Made by a program: the position numbers and the translations under genes
The notes under the pieces: generated by a model
Told to the model about the DNA's origin: nothing
Databases searched by the model: none
The model's input: the letters and a program-made list of their open reading frames with translations, nothing else
Assembly: GCA_964408805.1 (NCBI GenBank)
Contig: CAYPAV010000014.1
Span: 1-64,000, forward strand
Direction of reading: 5' to 3'
From: CAYPAV01 sp964408805
GTDB taxonomy: Bacteria; Pseudomonadota; Alphaproteobacteria; UBA8366
Length of the DNA stretch: 64,000 nt
Shown: positions 26,975-35,572 of the stretch, piece after piece
Position numbering within the stretch: position 1 is the stretch's first letter
How the letters are laid out: each line of letters opens with the position of its first letter

Positions 26975-27343
26975 ATGAAGATGTTCGTCGTCGACGATGA
27001 ATTGGATATGGTCTCGGTCATGACGCTTCTGCTGCAGCATGCCGGCCATGAGGTCGAATCAAGCGTGGCCGGTTCGACGGCCATTCCGAAAATCAGGGCG
27101 TTTCGGCCCGATGTCCTGCTGACCGATCTGGTGATGGCGGAGGTAAACGGTCTCGAACTCTGCCAGGAACTACGCGGCGATGCGAATTTGGCGGATCTCA
27201 AGATCATCTTCGTCTCCGGCAAGGACGACCCCTATTGGCATGATCAGGCAAAGGCGGTCGGGGCGCTCGGTTTTATCGGCAAGCCGCTCGACCCCGATGC
27301 GTTCGCGAACCAAGTCGTGGCGTTGGTGGAAGGCGCCGAGTAG
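26975..27343 (+). CDS. Stand-alone response-regulator receiver domain
   Basis: The 122-residue protein is only a receiver. It shows VVDDE (acidic pair), LTDLVM (phosphoacceptor Asp), a Ser in FVSGKD and GKPLD (conserved Lys). With no output domain it should act like CheY or as a phosphorelay intermediate. The start at 26975 is chosen by the domain limits and AAAGGA. No kinase is adjacent; the nearest are at 37311 and 56077. Confidence 0.92.
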   Translation: MKMFVVDDELDMVSVMTLLLQHAGHEVESSVAGSTAIPKIRAFRPDVLLTDLVMAEVNGLELCQELRGDANLADLKIIFVSGKDDPYWHDQAKAVGALGFIGKPLDPDAFANQVVALVEGAE

Positions 27344-27400
27344 GGCCGCGGCGGAACGCGGTGGACTCCCGCTCCGCCGGGCTTTAACACAATCTCCGGT

Positions 27401-28651
27401 ATGGCGGGATTCCCGGAAAATCCACAAGACGCGGAACGGTCGGCCCCTTCGGCGGAAGCGGACCGGAATTTGCGGAGCGCCGCGGCGCCTTTGGCGGCGA
27501 CATTCATGGTTCAGACCATGGCGTCGATGTCGATGTTCGGCGTGGCGGTAATTGCCCCCGTCGCAGCACCAGAGATCGGCGTCGACGCGACGCTGATCGG
27601 CGTCTTCACCTCGATCGCCTTTAGCTTCGGGATGCTGACGGGTCTGCCGACAGGTGCCCTTGCTTCCCGCTACGGCGGGATACGGGTTTCGCAGGCGACG
27701 ATGCTGCTGGCCCTGATGGGGGTGGCGGCCTTGACGCTGGCGACACCGGTTGCGGCGATTGCCAGCGCCATCCTGCTCGGTTTCTGCTACGGGCCGGTCA
27801 ATCCCGTCTGCACCCACATCCTGGCCGGGGTCTCGCCGGAACGCTGGCGGCCGCTGATCTTTTCGATCAAGCAGACCGGTATGCCGGCCGGCACCGCGCT
27901 CGCCGGCGTGCTGCTGCCGTTTCTGGTCCTTGCCTATGACTGGCGGGTGGCGATTTTGGCGGCGGGCCTTCTCGCCGCCCTGACGGCAGTCGCGATCCAG
28001 CCGCTTCGGGCCCGAATCGATGCCGACCGCGAGCGGGGCGGTGTCTTGCGAGCCGGCAGTGTCATTGCACCTCTTAGTCTGGTATTGCGAACGCCGCGCC
28101 TGCGGACGCTGGGGCTCGTCGGGTTTGTATATTCCGGCGCCCAAGTGGCCCTGTCGACGTTCTATGTCGTCTATCTGACCGCCGCCCTTTCGTTGTCGCT
28201 GACGACGGCGGGCCTCCTCTATACGATCCTGCAAATCGGCGCCGTCATGGGCCGTATTCTATGGGGCGGGGTGGCCGACCGGTCGTACCCGGCCGACCGG
28301 GTTCTGGTAGGGCTCGGAGTCGGCACCGCCATCTTCGCGGTCCTGGCCGGCGCGATGACGCCCGGCTGGTCGTTCTGGAGCTTGGCCCCGGCGAGTTTTC
28401 TGCTGGGCGCCACCAGCCACGGCTGGAACGGGGTCTTTGCTTCCGAACTCGTCAAATATGCCCCCGCGGGTCACGTCGGCGAGGCGGCGAGCGGTATTCA
28501 ATTCGTCAGTCTGGCGGGTGTGGCCGCGGTCCCGCCCGCCTTTGGTCTCGTCGTCACGTTCGGCGGCGGCTACGGTGTTGCCTTCGCCGCCGCCGCCGCC
28601 GTCATGCTGGCCGCCGCGCTATATCTCGGGGCCGCGTTCCGGCGGGGTTGA
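27401..28651 (+). CDS. MFS transporter
   Basis: This 416-residue protein has about 12 hydrophobic segments. The N-half contains GLPTGALASRYGGIRV, the MFS motif A region. The cytoplasmic N-terminal 25 residues are polar. The family exports or imports small solutes with protons; no substrate can be inferred. It follows the receiver gene by 57 bases and converges on the HlyD-type gene. Confidence 0.87.
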   Translation: MAGFPENPQDAERSAPSAEADRNLRSAAAPLAATFMVQTMASMSMFGVAVIAPVAAPEIGVDATLIGVFTSIAFSFGMLTGLPTGALASRYGGIRVSQATMLLALMGVAALTLATPVAAIASAILLGFCYGPVNPVCTHILAGVSPERWRPLIFSIKQTGMPAGTALAGVLLPFLVLAYDWRVAILAAGLLAALTAVAIQPLRARIDADRERGGVLRAGSVIAPLSLVLRTPRLRTLGLVGFVYSGAQVALSTFYVVYLTAALSLSLTTAGLLYTILQIGAVMGRILWGGVADRSYPADRVLVGLGVGTAIFAVLAGAMTPGWSFWSLAPASFLLGATSHGWNGVFASELVKYAPAGHVGEAASGIQFVSLAGVAAVPPAFGLVVTFGGGYGVAFAAAAAVMLAAALYLGAAFRRG

Positions 28652-28693
28652 GAGTTACGCCGTCGACCTAGCCACGCAATCGCACCAACACGG

Positions 28694-29878
28694 TCACCAC
28701 AGTTTGATGTTCTTGTAGATGCGAACGTTGACATCGGCCCGCATGCCCGGCGTCAGGTTCGGCGGCGGGTTTTCCAGGGATATGCGGACGGGAACGCGTT
28801 CCGCCCAACCGCCCAGCTTGCCGGATCCCGCGACGCGGCCGCCGGCGCCCATTTCGGCGGCCGTGATGCTGCCGATCTTGCTGACCTTCCCGTAGAAGTC
28901 GCGAAAGGGATAGGCGTCCAGATTGATCAGCACCTCCTGCCCAACCGTCACATAACGGATCTGGTCTTCGTCGATATTCGCCTCGACCCAGAAGGATTTG
29001 GGATCGTGCAGCATCAGAATATCGACGCCATCCTCAAGATATTCGCCCTTGAACTTGCGGATCGTTCCGACGACGCCGTCGATGGGACTCCGGATGTGGC
29101 GGTAGCCGAGCTCCAGTTCCTGTTTCTTGATCAGGTTCCTGATCCGGTCCTGTTTAACACTGGAAATCTTGATCTTGGCGTCGAGGACATCGAGGTATTT
29201 CCGTGTCGCCGTCAGCTGGTCGCGTTCCTTTTTCGCGACGGCGATCTTACCGGCGACCAGGGACGCGGCACCTCGCAAGACCAGAAATTTGTCCTGTTCG
29301 ACGTCGAGCGCCGTCTCCGAGTTGAGTTTCTTTTTGAACAGCACGGTGACACGCCTCAGGTTCTTCCGCGCCAGTTCAAGCCGCTTTTGGATGGCTTCGT
29401 GTTCCCGCTTCAGCGCCTTGATTTTTTCGCGCTGCGTTTCGAGTTTCGAGCGGAGTTCCGCCTCGAAGGCGGATTTTTCCCTTTTCAAGCTGACCCCGCC
29501 GGCGCTTTCGAGCGCCAGGTCCGTCTTCAGAGAGTTGATATTCAGCTTGATGTCGTCATGGACCAAGGTGATCAGCAATTGACCCTTTTTGACCGGGCCG
29601 CCTTCCTCGACGAGAATGGAGTCGATCTTTCCGTCCACTTGCGCGGAGATGTTGGTGAAGTCGGTCTGGACGCTGGCATCGCTTTCATAGACATGCGTGA
29701 ACCAATAGAAGACCTCGTAGGACAGCAACCCCGCCGCCCCGATCAGACAAATGCCCAATGCGGTCTTTAATTTCGCCTTGATATCCAATTCCAGAATCTC
29801 TTCGCGGTCGTTGGCGCGAAACACGACGGTTATATTACGATGGCCATAAAATGGAGCGCGCGTTCGTAATGCGATCAA
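28694..29878 (-). CDS. HlyD/EmrA-family periplasmic adaptor protein
   Basis: The 394-residue protein has one N-terminal membrane anchor (ALGICLIGAAGLLSYEVFYW), a lipoyl-like half (VDGKIDSILVEEGGPVKKGQ), a long Lys/Glu-rich coiled coil (about residues 120-240) and the second half IRSPIDGVVGTI. This is the architecture of EmrA adaptors, which link an inner-membrane pump to an outer-membrane channel. It lies between two MFS genes, and its own partner could be either, or the DHA2 pump at 4768, the type that usually partners EmrA. It is divergent from the MFS gene at 29935. Confidence 0.88.
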   Translation of the reverse strand: MIALRTRAPFYGHRNITVVFRANDREEILELDIKAKLKTALGICLIGAAGLLSYEVFYWFTHVYESDASVQTDFTNISAQVDGKIDSILVEEGGPVKKGQLLITLVHDDIKLNINSLKTDLALESAGGVSLKREKSAFEAELRSKLETQREKIKALKREHEAIQKRLELARKNLRRVTVLFKKKLNSETALDVEQDKFLVLRGAASLVAGKIAVAKKERDQLTATRKYLDVLDAKIKISSVKQDRIRNLIKKQELELGYRHIRSPIDGVVGTIRKFKGEYLEDGVDILMLHDPKSFWVEANIDEDQIRYVTVGQEVLINLDAYPFRDFYGKVSKIGSITAAEMGAGGRVAGSGKLGGWAERVPVRISLENPPPNLTPGMRADVNVRIYKNIKLW

Positions 29879-29934
29879 ATTTGGGGCAAGTCAACGGTGC
29901 TGGGGTCGCCGCCGATCGGCCGGAGATGCTCTAG

Positions 29935-31206
29935 ATGACGGTCGAGCCGGCATCGGATCGCGAAGCGGATGCGGGGACGGTTGGCCAGCGCACCCCCATC
30001 GGCACGCTGTTCCTCAATCCGAACTATCTATCGATCTGGAGCTTGGGCACCCTCACCGGGTTCATTCGCTGGTTCCAACTGCTGGCCTTGGGCATCTACA
30101 CCTTCGAGATCACCGGATCGCCGCTTCTGGTCTCGATCGTGCCGATTTTATGGGGCACGCCGCTGGCGCTCTGCGGCCCGGTCATCGGCGGTATTGCCGA
30201 CCGGGTCAACCGGAAATGGTTGCTGGGATCGTCGATGGTCATGATCCTGGCGGTCTCCGTGGTCATGGCGTTGTTCGCCTACGGGGACGGGTTGACGGTC
30301 ACGCATATTTTCGTGGCGTCGGTGTTGAGCGGTTTGTTCTGGGCGACCGATATGCCGGTGCGGCGGCGATTGCTGGGCGATGTCGCGCGCGATGCGCTGG
30401 CGACGGCGATGAGCTTCGATGCCGCCACCAATAGCGCGACGCGAATGTTGGGGCCGCTGCTCGGCGGCGTCATGTTGCAGCTCGTCGGGATCACCGGGGT
30501 GTTCGTGCTCAGCTCGGCGGTCTATGCGCTGAGTCTCGTGTTGATCATCTGGACGCGGTTGCCGACACCCGCCGATCCCGCCGCGCGAACCGCGCTGGTG
30601 CACGATCTGATTGCCGGCATTCGCTTCGTTCTCGGCAATTGGGAATTGCGGCGGGTCTTCGCGGTGACCATCGTCTTCAACGTCTGGGGGTTTCCGTTCA
30701 CGGCGATGATCCCGATCCTCGGCAAGGAACGTCTGGGCCTGGATCCGTTTCAGGTCGGTCTGTTGTCCAGCCTGGAGGGGTTCGGCGCGTTCGTCGGCGC
30801 CATGGTCGTCGCGTGGTACGCGACGCAGGTTTATTTCGCCCGTATTTTTATCTGGGGGGCGGCGCTCTATCTCGTCGTGATCTTCTATCTCGGTATCCTG
30901 GCCTTCGTCGCCGGCGGACCAAACCATTCGTTCATCGCCGCCGCCCTTTGCCTGACCGTCATGGGGCTCGCCGCGGCATGTTTCGCGACCATGCAAAGCA
31001 CGCTGACTTATCTCTGCGCCCAGCCGATGTATCGCAGCCGGGTGTTCGGCGTGCTGGCGCTTTGCATCGGCACGGGACCGATCGGGTTCCTGAATGTCGG
31101 CTGGATGGCGGAGGCCTACGGTGTTCCGACCGCGCTGTTGGCGATCTCGCTGGAAGGCCTGTTGGCGTTTCTCGTGCTGTGGATTTATGGCGTTTTGAGC
31201 CGATGA
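29935..31206 (+). CDS. MFS transporter (MFS_3 / EntS-like)
   Basis: The 423-residue protein has about 12 hydrophobic segments. TPIGTLFLNPNYLSIWSLG and PVIGGIADRVNRKWLL match the MFS_3 subfamily that includes enterobactin exporter EntS. The segment ATDMPVRRRLLGDV is typical. It is probably an exporter. It is separated from the divergent EmrA-like gene by 56 bases, which suggests shared control. Confidence 0.85.
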   Translation: MTVEPASDREADAGTVGQRTPIGTLFLNPNYLSIWSLGTLTGFIRWFQLLALGIYTFEITGSPLLVSIVPILWGTPLALCGPVIGGIADRVNRKWLLGSSMVMILAVSVVMALFAYGDGLTVTHIFVASVLSGLFWATDMPVRRRLLGDVARDALATAMSFDAATNSATRMLGPLLGGVMLQLVGITGVFVLSSAVYALSLVLIIWTRLPTPADPAARTALVHDLIAGIRFVLGNWELRRVFAVTIVFNVWGFPFTAMIPILGKERLGLDPFQVGLLSSLEGFGAFVGAMVVAWYATQVYFARIFIWGAALYLVVIFYLGILAFVAGGPNHSFIAAALCLTVMGLAAACFATMQSTLTYLCAQPMYRSRVFGVLALCIGTGPIGFLNVGWMAEAYGVPTALLAISLEGLLAFLVLWIYGVLSR

Positions 31207-31279
31207 AGGGTACGGTATCGGAATTCGCGCTTTAGCTCTTAACCTGGAACGGCTCCGCATTTAATGAAGAGGTAAGGAA

Positions 31280-32785
31280 ATGGCACGCATCGCAATCGGC
31301 GGGTTCATGCACGAGACGAATTGCTTCGTGCCGATGCGGACGGATTACGAGTATTACGCCCGGCCCGGCGAGACGCCGCCGCTCGCCCGCGGCGAGGAGA
31401 TCTACGAGCGGCTGACGGGCTCCAGCTTCGGGACCTCCGGTTTTCTCGACGAGATGCGCGAAAAGCACGAGCTGGTGCCGCTGATCTGGGGCAGCGGCGG
31501 GGCCGGCGGCTATGTGACCGACGACGCCTTCGAACGGATCGTGGGCGAGCTCGTCGGCGGCCTGTCGCGGGCGATGCCCGTCGATGCGGTCTATCTCGAT
31601 CTCCATGGCGCCATGTGCAGCGAGAGCTTCGAGGATGCCGAGGGGGAGATCCTGCGCCGGGTGCGGGGTGCGGTGGGCCCCGACCTGCCGGTTGTCATCA
31701 GCCTCGACTACCACGCCAATGTGAGCGAGCGGACCGCGATGATGACCGACGGCATGGCGATCTACTTGACCTATCCCCACACCGACCGTCAGCATACGGG
31801 CGGTCGGGCGGCGCGGATCCTGGACAAGGTGCTGGAACGGGGGCACCCGACCCACCGCGCCTTTCGGAAGATGCCGTTCCTGCTGCCGCTCAATTTCCAG
31901 TGCACCCTGGTCGACCCGTCGAAGGCGATCGTCGATGCCACGGTCGAAGGGGAGGGGGGCGATATATTGGATCTCTGCTACGCCGCCGGCTTTCCGCCGT
32001 CCGACCTATACGAAAGCGGGCCGGTTGTCGTCTGCCACGGCTATGACGAGGCGGCCGTCGAAGCGGCGGCCGATCGGATTACGGACATGGTGCTGGCCGC
32101 CGAGTCCGATTTCGCGGAAGAGCTTCTGACCCCCGACGAAGGCGTCCAGCGCGCCTTGGAAATAGCGGCGAGCGCCGATCTGCCGGTCGTTATCGCCGAT
32201 ACCCAGGACAATCCCGGTTGCGGCGGGACCTGCGATACGACGGGCCTTCTGGCCGCCCTGGTGCGTCACGACGTGCCGGATGCGGCGATGTGCGTGATGT
32301 GCGATCCGGAGGCGGCGGCCGCCGCTCATGCCGCCGGTGTCGGGGCCGAGATCACGGTCGATCTCGGTGGCAAGCACGATATCCCGGGCGATTCCGCTTA
32401 TCACGGCACCTTCATCGTGACCCGCCTTGGCGACGGAAAATTCACCACGACGGGGAAATCGATCCCGGGGCGAAAGGTCGACCTTGGAAAGACCGCCCTC
32501 CTCACCATCGGCGGGGTCGATATCGTGGTCGCGAGCCATCGGATGCAGGCCTTCGACCAGGATATCTTCCGTCATCTCGGGATCGAGCCCCGCGAACGAA
32601 AGATTCTGGCGCTCAAGAGCACCTGCCACTTCCGGGCCGATTTCATGGATATCGCCTCGAAGATCTTGATCGTGCTGGCGCCGGGGGCCCATCTCGTCGA
32701 TTCGACGCTCTACCCGTTCAAGTACCTCCGGCCCGGCGTGCGGCTGGCCCCGCTCGGCCCGGAATTCGAACCGAGTACTTCATGA
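31280..32785 (+). CDS. M81 family metallopeptidase (MlrC-like)
   Basis: The 501-residue protein begins ARIAIGGFMHETNCFVP, the MlrC signature, with VYLDLHGAMCSE and ISLDYHANVSE as further metal-site motifs. MlrC was described as acting in microcystin breakdown, but most relatives occur in bacteria unlikely to meet microcystin and are probably general amidases or peptidases. GAGGTAAGGAA precedes ATG 31280. The stop overlaps the thioesterase start in ATGA, so the two are cotranslated. Confidence 0.92.
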   Translation: MARIAIGGFMHETNCFVPMRTDYEYYARPGETPPLARGEEIYERLTGSSFGTSGFLDEMREKHELVPLIWGSGGAGGYVTDDAFERIVGELVGGLSRAMPVDAVYLDLHGAMCSESFEDAEGEILRRVRGAVGPDLPVVISLDYHANVSERTAMMTDGMAIYLTYPHTDRQHTGGRAARILDKVLERGHPTHRAFRKMPFLLPLNFQCTLVDPSKAIVDATVEGEGGDILDLCYAAGFPPSDLYESGPVVVCHGYDEAAVEAAADRITDMVLAAESDFAEELLTPDEGVQRALEIAASADLPVVIADTQDNPGCGGTCDTTGLLAALVRHDVPDAAMCVMCDPEAAAAAHAAGVGAEITVDLGGKHDIPGDSAYHGTFIVTRLGDGKFTTTGKSIPGRKVDLGKTALLTIGGVDIVVASHRMQAFDQDIFRHLGIEPRERKILALKSTCHFRADFMDIASKILIVLAPGAHLVDSTLYPFKYLRPGVRLAPLGPEFEPSTS

Positions 32786-33213
32786 CGGCCCCGAAAGTCA
32801 CGATCGCGGATTTCAACCGGTTCGGCGAACAGGCCGCGAAGTTCCTGGCCCAATACCCCTTCGTCACCGAGGAGATCGGCTTCGGGACCGCCCGAATGCG
32901 CCTGCCGATTCAGGAACATCATTTGCGCCAAGGGGATACCGTGGCCGGCCCGTCGATGATGGCGCTTGCCGACTATTCGATCTATGCCGCGATCATGGGC
33001 CGGCTGGGGCCGATCGAGACTGCCGTCACGTCGAGCCTGAACATAAATTTCCTGCGCCGTCCGACCCGTGCGGATTTGATCTCCGAGGCGCGGATCGTGG
33101 CCCTCGACGACCGCCTGGCCTTCGCCGAGGTGGAGGTACGGTCCGACGGCGAATCCGCCCCCGTGGCGCACGTCACCGCCACCTACGCCGTTCCGCGCAT
33201 TCGGGATGAATAG
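32782..33213 (+). CDS. PaaI-family hotdog thioesterase
   Basis: The 143-residue protein has a hotdog fold pattern with GDTVAGPSMMALADYSIYAAI on the active-site helix and NINFLRRP on the central strand. It would hydrolyse acyl-CoA thioesters. Its start overlaps the M81 gene stop. The longer open frame upstream (from 32218) is a shadow of that gene. Confidence 0.85.
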   Translation: MTAPKVTIADFNRFGEQAAKFLAQYPFVTEEIGFGTARMRLPIQEHHLRQGDTVAGPSMMALADYSIYAAIMGRLGPIETAVTSSLNINFLRRPTRADLISEARIVALDDRLAFAEVEVRSDGESAPVAHVTATYAVPRIRDE

Positions 33214-33218
33214 TGTGT

Positions 33219-33232
33219 GGTATTATAATACC
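33219..33232. promoter_or_regulatory. 14-bp perfect AT-rich palindrome
   Basis: GGTATTATAATACC is its own reverse complement and is followed by GTTTTAT. It lies just after the thioesterase stop and before the rplM promoter, so it may be an operator or a weak terminator. Confidence 0.35.
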
Positions 33233-33278
33233 GTTTTATAAGTTTATGTTTTAACGTGATTTTTCTTAAAAATATGTG

Positions 33279-33307
33279 TTGACGATACCGCCTGGGACGA
33301 GGATACT
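33279..33307 (+). promoter_or_regulatory. Sigma70-type promoter for rplM-rpsI
   Basis: TTGACG (33279-33284) and GATACT (33302-33307) are separated by 17 bases. This matches the consensus 5/6 and 4/6. The start codon of rplM is 43 bases downstream. The local AT-rich segment before it fits an UP element. Confidence 0.65.
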
Positions 33308-33349
33308 CCGCCGCCGTCGCGAGAGGGCTCGAGGCTGAAAGGGCGTGTC

Positions 33350-33817
33350 ATGAAATCCTATTCGATGAAGGCCTCGGAGATCGACAAGAAGCATTACGTG
33401 GTGGACGCCGAGGACCTGGTTTTGGGTCGAATGGCGGCGATCATCGCGAACGTTCTCCGGGGGAAGACCAAGCCGACCTATACGCCGCATATGGATTGCG
33501 GCGACTTTGTCATCGTCGTCAATGCCGAGAAGGTCGCCCTGACCGGCAAGAAGCGCACGGACAAGAAATATTACTGGCACACCGGCTATCCGGGCGGAAT
33601 CAAAGAACGCACGGTCGACAAGGTACTTGAAGGCAAGCGGCCCCAGAACGTGGTGATCAAGGCGGTCCAGCGGATGCTCCCCAAGGGCCCGCTCGGGCGG
33701 AAGCAGCTTTCGAACCTCAAGGTCTATGTCGGCCCCGATCATCCTCACGCGGCGCAGGCGCCGGACGTGCTGGATATCGCGGCGATGAATCCGAAGAACA
33801 AGCGGAGTGCGGCGTAA
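33350..33817 (+). CDS. rplM: 50S ribosomal protein L13
   Basis: The 155-residue protein is of normal length. WHTGYPGGIK and RMLPKGPLGRK are diagnostic for L13, a 23S rRNA-binding protein that assembles early. GAAAGGG precedes the ATG. Its stop overlaps the start of rpsI in TAATG. Confidence 0.98.
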   Translation: MKSYSMKASEIDKKHYVVDAEDLVLGRMAAIIANVLRGKTKPTYTPHMDCGDFVIVVNAEKVALTGKKRTDKKYYWHTGYPGGIKERTVDKVLEGKRPQNVVIKAVQRMLPKGPLGRKQLSNLKVYVGPDHPHAAQAPDVLDIAAMNPKNKRSAA

Positions 33818-34491
33818 TGGTCGACGAAAAGGACGCCAAGGAAGAAACCGAAGCGGAAACGGCGGAAGAGACCGTGACCGAGGAAACCGCCGCGGCCGAG
33901 GAGGCGCCGACCGAGGAAGCACCGACCGAAGAAGCACCGGCCGAGGAAGCACCGGCCGAGGAAGCACCGGCCGAGGAGACGGCCACCGAAGAGGAACAAC
34001 CGCGCACGATCCGCGATTTCGCCGATCTGGCGGCGGTGGCGACCGGCACGGCGGCCCCGGTGCCGACGGCCGAGGAGGTCGCGAAAGAGCCGAAGATCGA
34101 CGAGCACGGCCGCTCCTATGCGACCGGCAAGCGAAAGGACGCGGTCGCGCGCGTCTGGATCAAGCCGGGGCCCGGCAAGATGGTCGTCAACGGCCGCGAG
34201 ATCGAAACCTATTTCGCCCGCCCGACGCTCCGCATGATGATCAACCAGCCCTTCGAGGCGGTGAACCGCGCCAACCAGTATGACGTGATCTGCACGGTCA
34301 GCGGCGGCGGTCTCTCGGGACAGGCGGGGGCGATGCGCCACGGTATCAGTCGTGCCTTGGTGGCCTACGAGCCGCCGCTTCGCCCGACACTCAAGATGGC
34401 CGGGTTCCTCACCCGTGATTCCCGCGTCGTCGAGCGCAAGAAATACGGCAAGCGCAAGGCCCGCCGCAGCTTCCAGTTCTCGAAGCGTTAA
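33817..34491 (+). CDS. rpsI: 30S ribosomal protein S9 with long acidic N-terminal extension
   Basis: The protein has 224 residues against about 130 in E. coli. The S9 core starts near residue 97 (SYATGKRKDAVARVW) and ends KRKARRSFQFSKR, the tail that reaches the P-site tRNA. The first 96 residues are acidic and include five EEAP[T/A] repeats and a second Ala/Pro-rich part. Alphaproteobacterial S9 often has an N-terminal extension, but one with tandem repeats of this length is unusual. It is cotranscribed with rplM and ends at a clear terminator. Confidence 0.97.
   Translation: MVDEKDAKEETEAETAEETVTEETAAAEEAPTEEAPTEEAPAEEAPAEEAPAEETATEEEQPRTIRDFADLAAVATGTAAPVPTAEEVAKEPKIDEHGRSYATGKRKDAVARVWIKPGPGKMVVNGREIETYFARPTLRMMINQPFEAVNRANQYDVICTVSGGGLSGQAGAMRHGISRALVAYEPPLRPTLKMAGFLTRDSRVVERKKYGKRKARRSFQFSKR
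33898..33972 (+). repeat. Five 15-bp tandem repeats in rpsI
   Basis: Five units of GAGGAAGCACCGGCC and close variants encode EEAPT or EEAPA. The last two units are identical, suggesting recent slippage expansion. Confidence 0.85.
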
Positions 34492-34519
34492 GCGAAATTT
34501 TTCAAGTTATTGCGAAAAA

Positions 34520-34546
34520 GAGCTGCCTTCGGGCGGCTCTTTTTTT
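34520..34546 (+). terminator. Rho-independent terminator after rpsI
   Basis: GAGCTGCC and GGCGGCTC pair (with one G-T) around a TTCG tetraloop and are followed by seven Ts. It is a textbook terminator 29 bases beyond the rpsI stop. Confidence 0.93.
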
Positions 34547-34568
34547 GCGAGAAAACGCAAGCTGATTT

Positions 34569-35102
34569 ATGTCGCCATGTTCCGAAAACGGGATCCGATC
34601 GATTAAACAAGATTTAGAGCACGTCCGGCTCTCCGATTTTGATTGGGGTGGAATAGATGAATCGTTGAATTTCGAGGCACCGGTTCTTCTCGACCTGTAT
34701 TCCTACTTTTTGCAGCACCAAAACGAGAAACATCTGCTATTGCGGGAAGTTGTCGATCCGCTCGTTCTGCCGTCGGGCAGCCTCCCCTATCTTCACCTGA
34801 TTGATTATGAAACGGGTCCGCCCGAACGATTTCGTTGGCGGTTGATCGGCACGCACATCACTCAAACATTGGGGAGAGACAGCACCGGACGATATTTCGA
34901 CGATCTTTACAACGAGAATGATTTTCATGCGATCTCTTCCAGCTTGCGCGTAATACTCGAGCGCCCACGGGGATTGCGAAGTACCGGATTGGCCACGTTC
35001 GTCGACCGCGAGTCCTTGAAAATGGAGAATTTCGATTGCCCGATCAGCGATGACGGCGAGACCGTATCCGGTTTTCTCAAGGGCACGGTCTATTCCTATT
35101 GA
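34569..35102 (+). CDS. PAS_5-like domain protein
   Basis: The 177-residue soluble protein has a PAS-like pattern seen in the PAS_5 family common in Rhodospirillales: an N-terminal helix, then SLPYLHLIDYETGPPERFRW, RLIGTHI and the DxxGRYFDDLY motif. No output domain is fused. Function is unknown in the family. The start is uncertain because the first codons lie in the tail of the rpsI terminator. Confidence 0.7.
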   Translation: MSPCSENGIRSIKQDLEHVRLSDFDWGGIDESLNFEAPVLLDLYSYFLQHQNEKHLLLREVVDPLVLPSGSLPYLHLIDYETGPPERFRWRLIGTHITQTLGRDSTGRYFDDLYNENDFHAISSSLRVILERPRGLRSTGLATFVDRESLKMENFDCPISDDGETVSGFLKGTVYSY

Positions 35103-35122
35103 ATGTGGCGGAGGGGACGGCG

Positions 35123-35572
35123 ATGAGTGTTTCGATCCGCCCGGCGGCGGCCGCCGACAAGACGGTCTGCCTCGACTTTATCGGAACCTTGAACGGCGGG
35201 CCGGTGACGCCGGATTGGGCGGCCACCTTCGATGCCCTTCTCGGGGCCGAGCGGGGCATGGTCTTGGTGGCCGAGACGGCGGCGGATGGCATTTTTTGGG
35301 TGGCCACGGTCTCGTTCAATCTGGCCATTCGCTACGGCGGCGAGTATTGCCAACTGGAGGAGCTCTACGTTGACGCTTCCGCCCGCGGCAAGAATGTCGG
35401 CGGCCTGCTGGTCGAGGCCGTGATCGATCACGCGACCGAGCGGGGTTGCGCCGAGATCGGCCTCTACATCGCCGAACGCCACGCCGCGAACCGGCCCTTC
35501 TACGAGAAATACGGCTTCGAGAACGTCGGCATCGAAGTCCGGCGGGGGCCGCGCGCGGCTTTGGAAAGCTAG
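35123..35572 (+). CDS. GNAT family N-acetyltransferase
   Basis: The 149-residue protein has the GNAT core: ELYVDASARGKNVGGLLVEA contains the acetyl-CoA R-x-x-G-x-G/A loop, followed by RPFYEKYGFENVG. The start at 35123 follows GAGGGGA. Its stop codon overlaps that of the convergent TPP enzyme gene at 35569. The substrate is unknown. Confidence 0.88.
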   Translation: MSVSIRPAAAADKTVCLDFIGTLNGGPVTPDWAATFDALLGAERGMVLVAETAADGIFWVATVSFNLAIRYGGEYCQLEELYVDASARGKNVGGLLVEAVIDHATERGCAEIGLYIAERHAANRPFYEKYGFENVGIEVRRGPRAALES

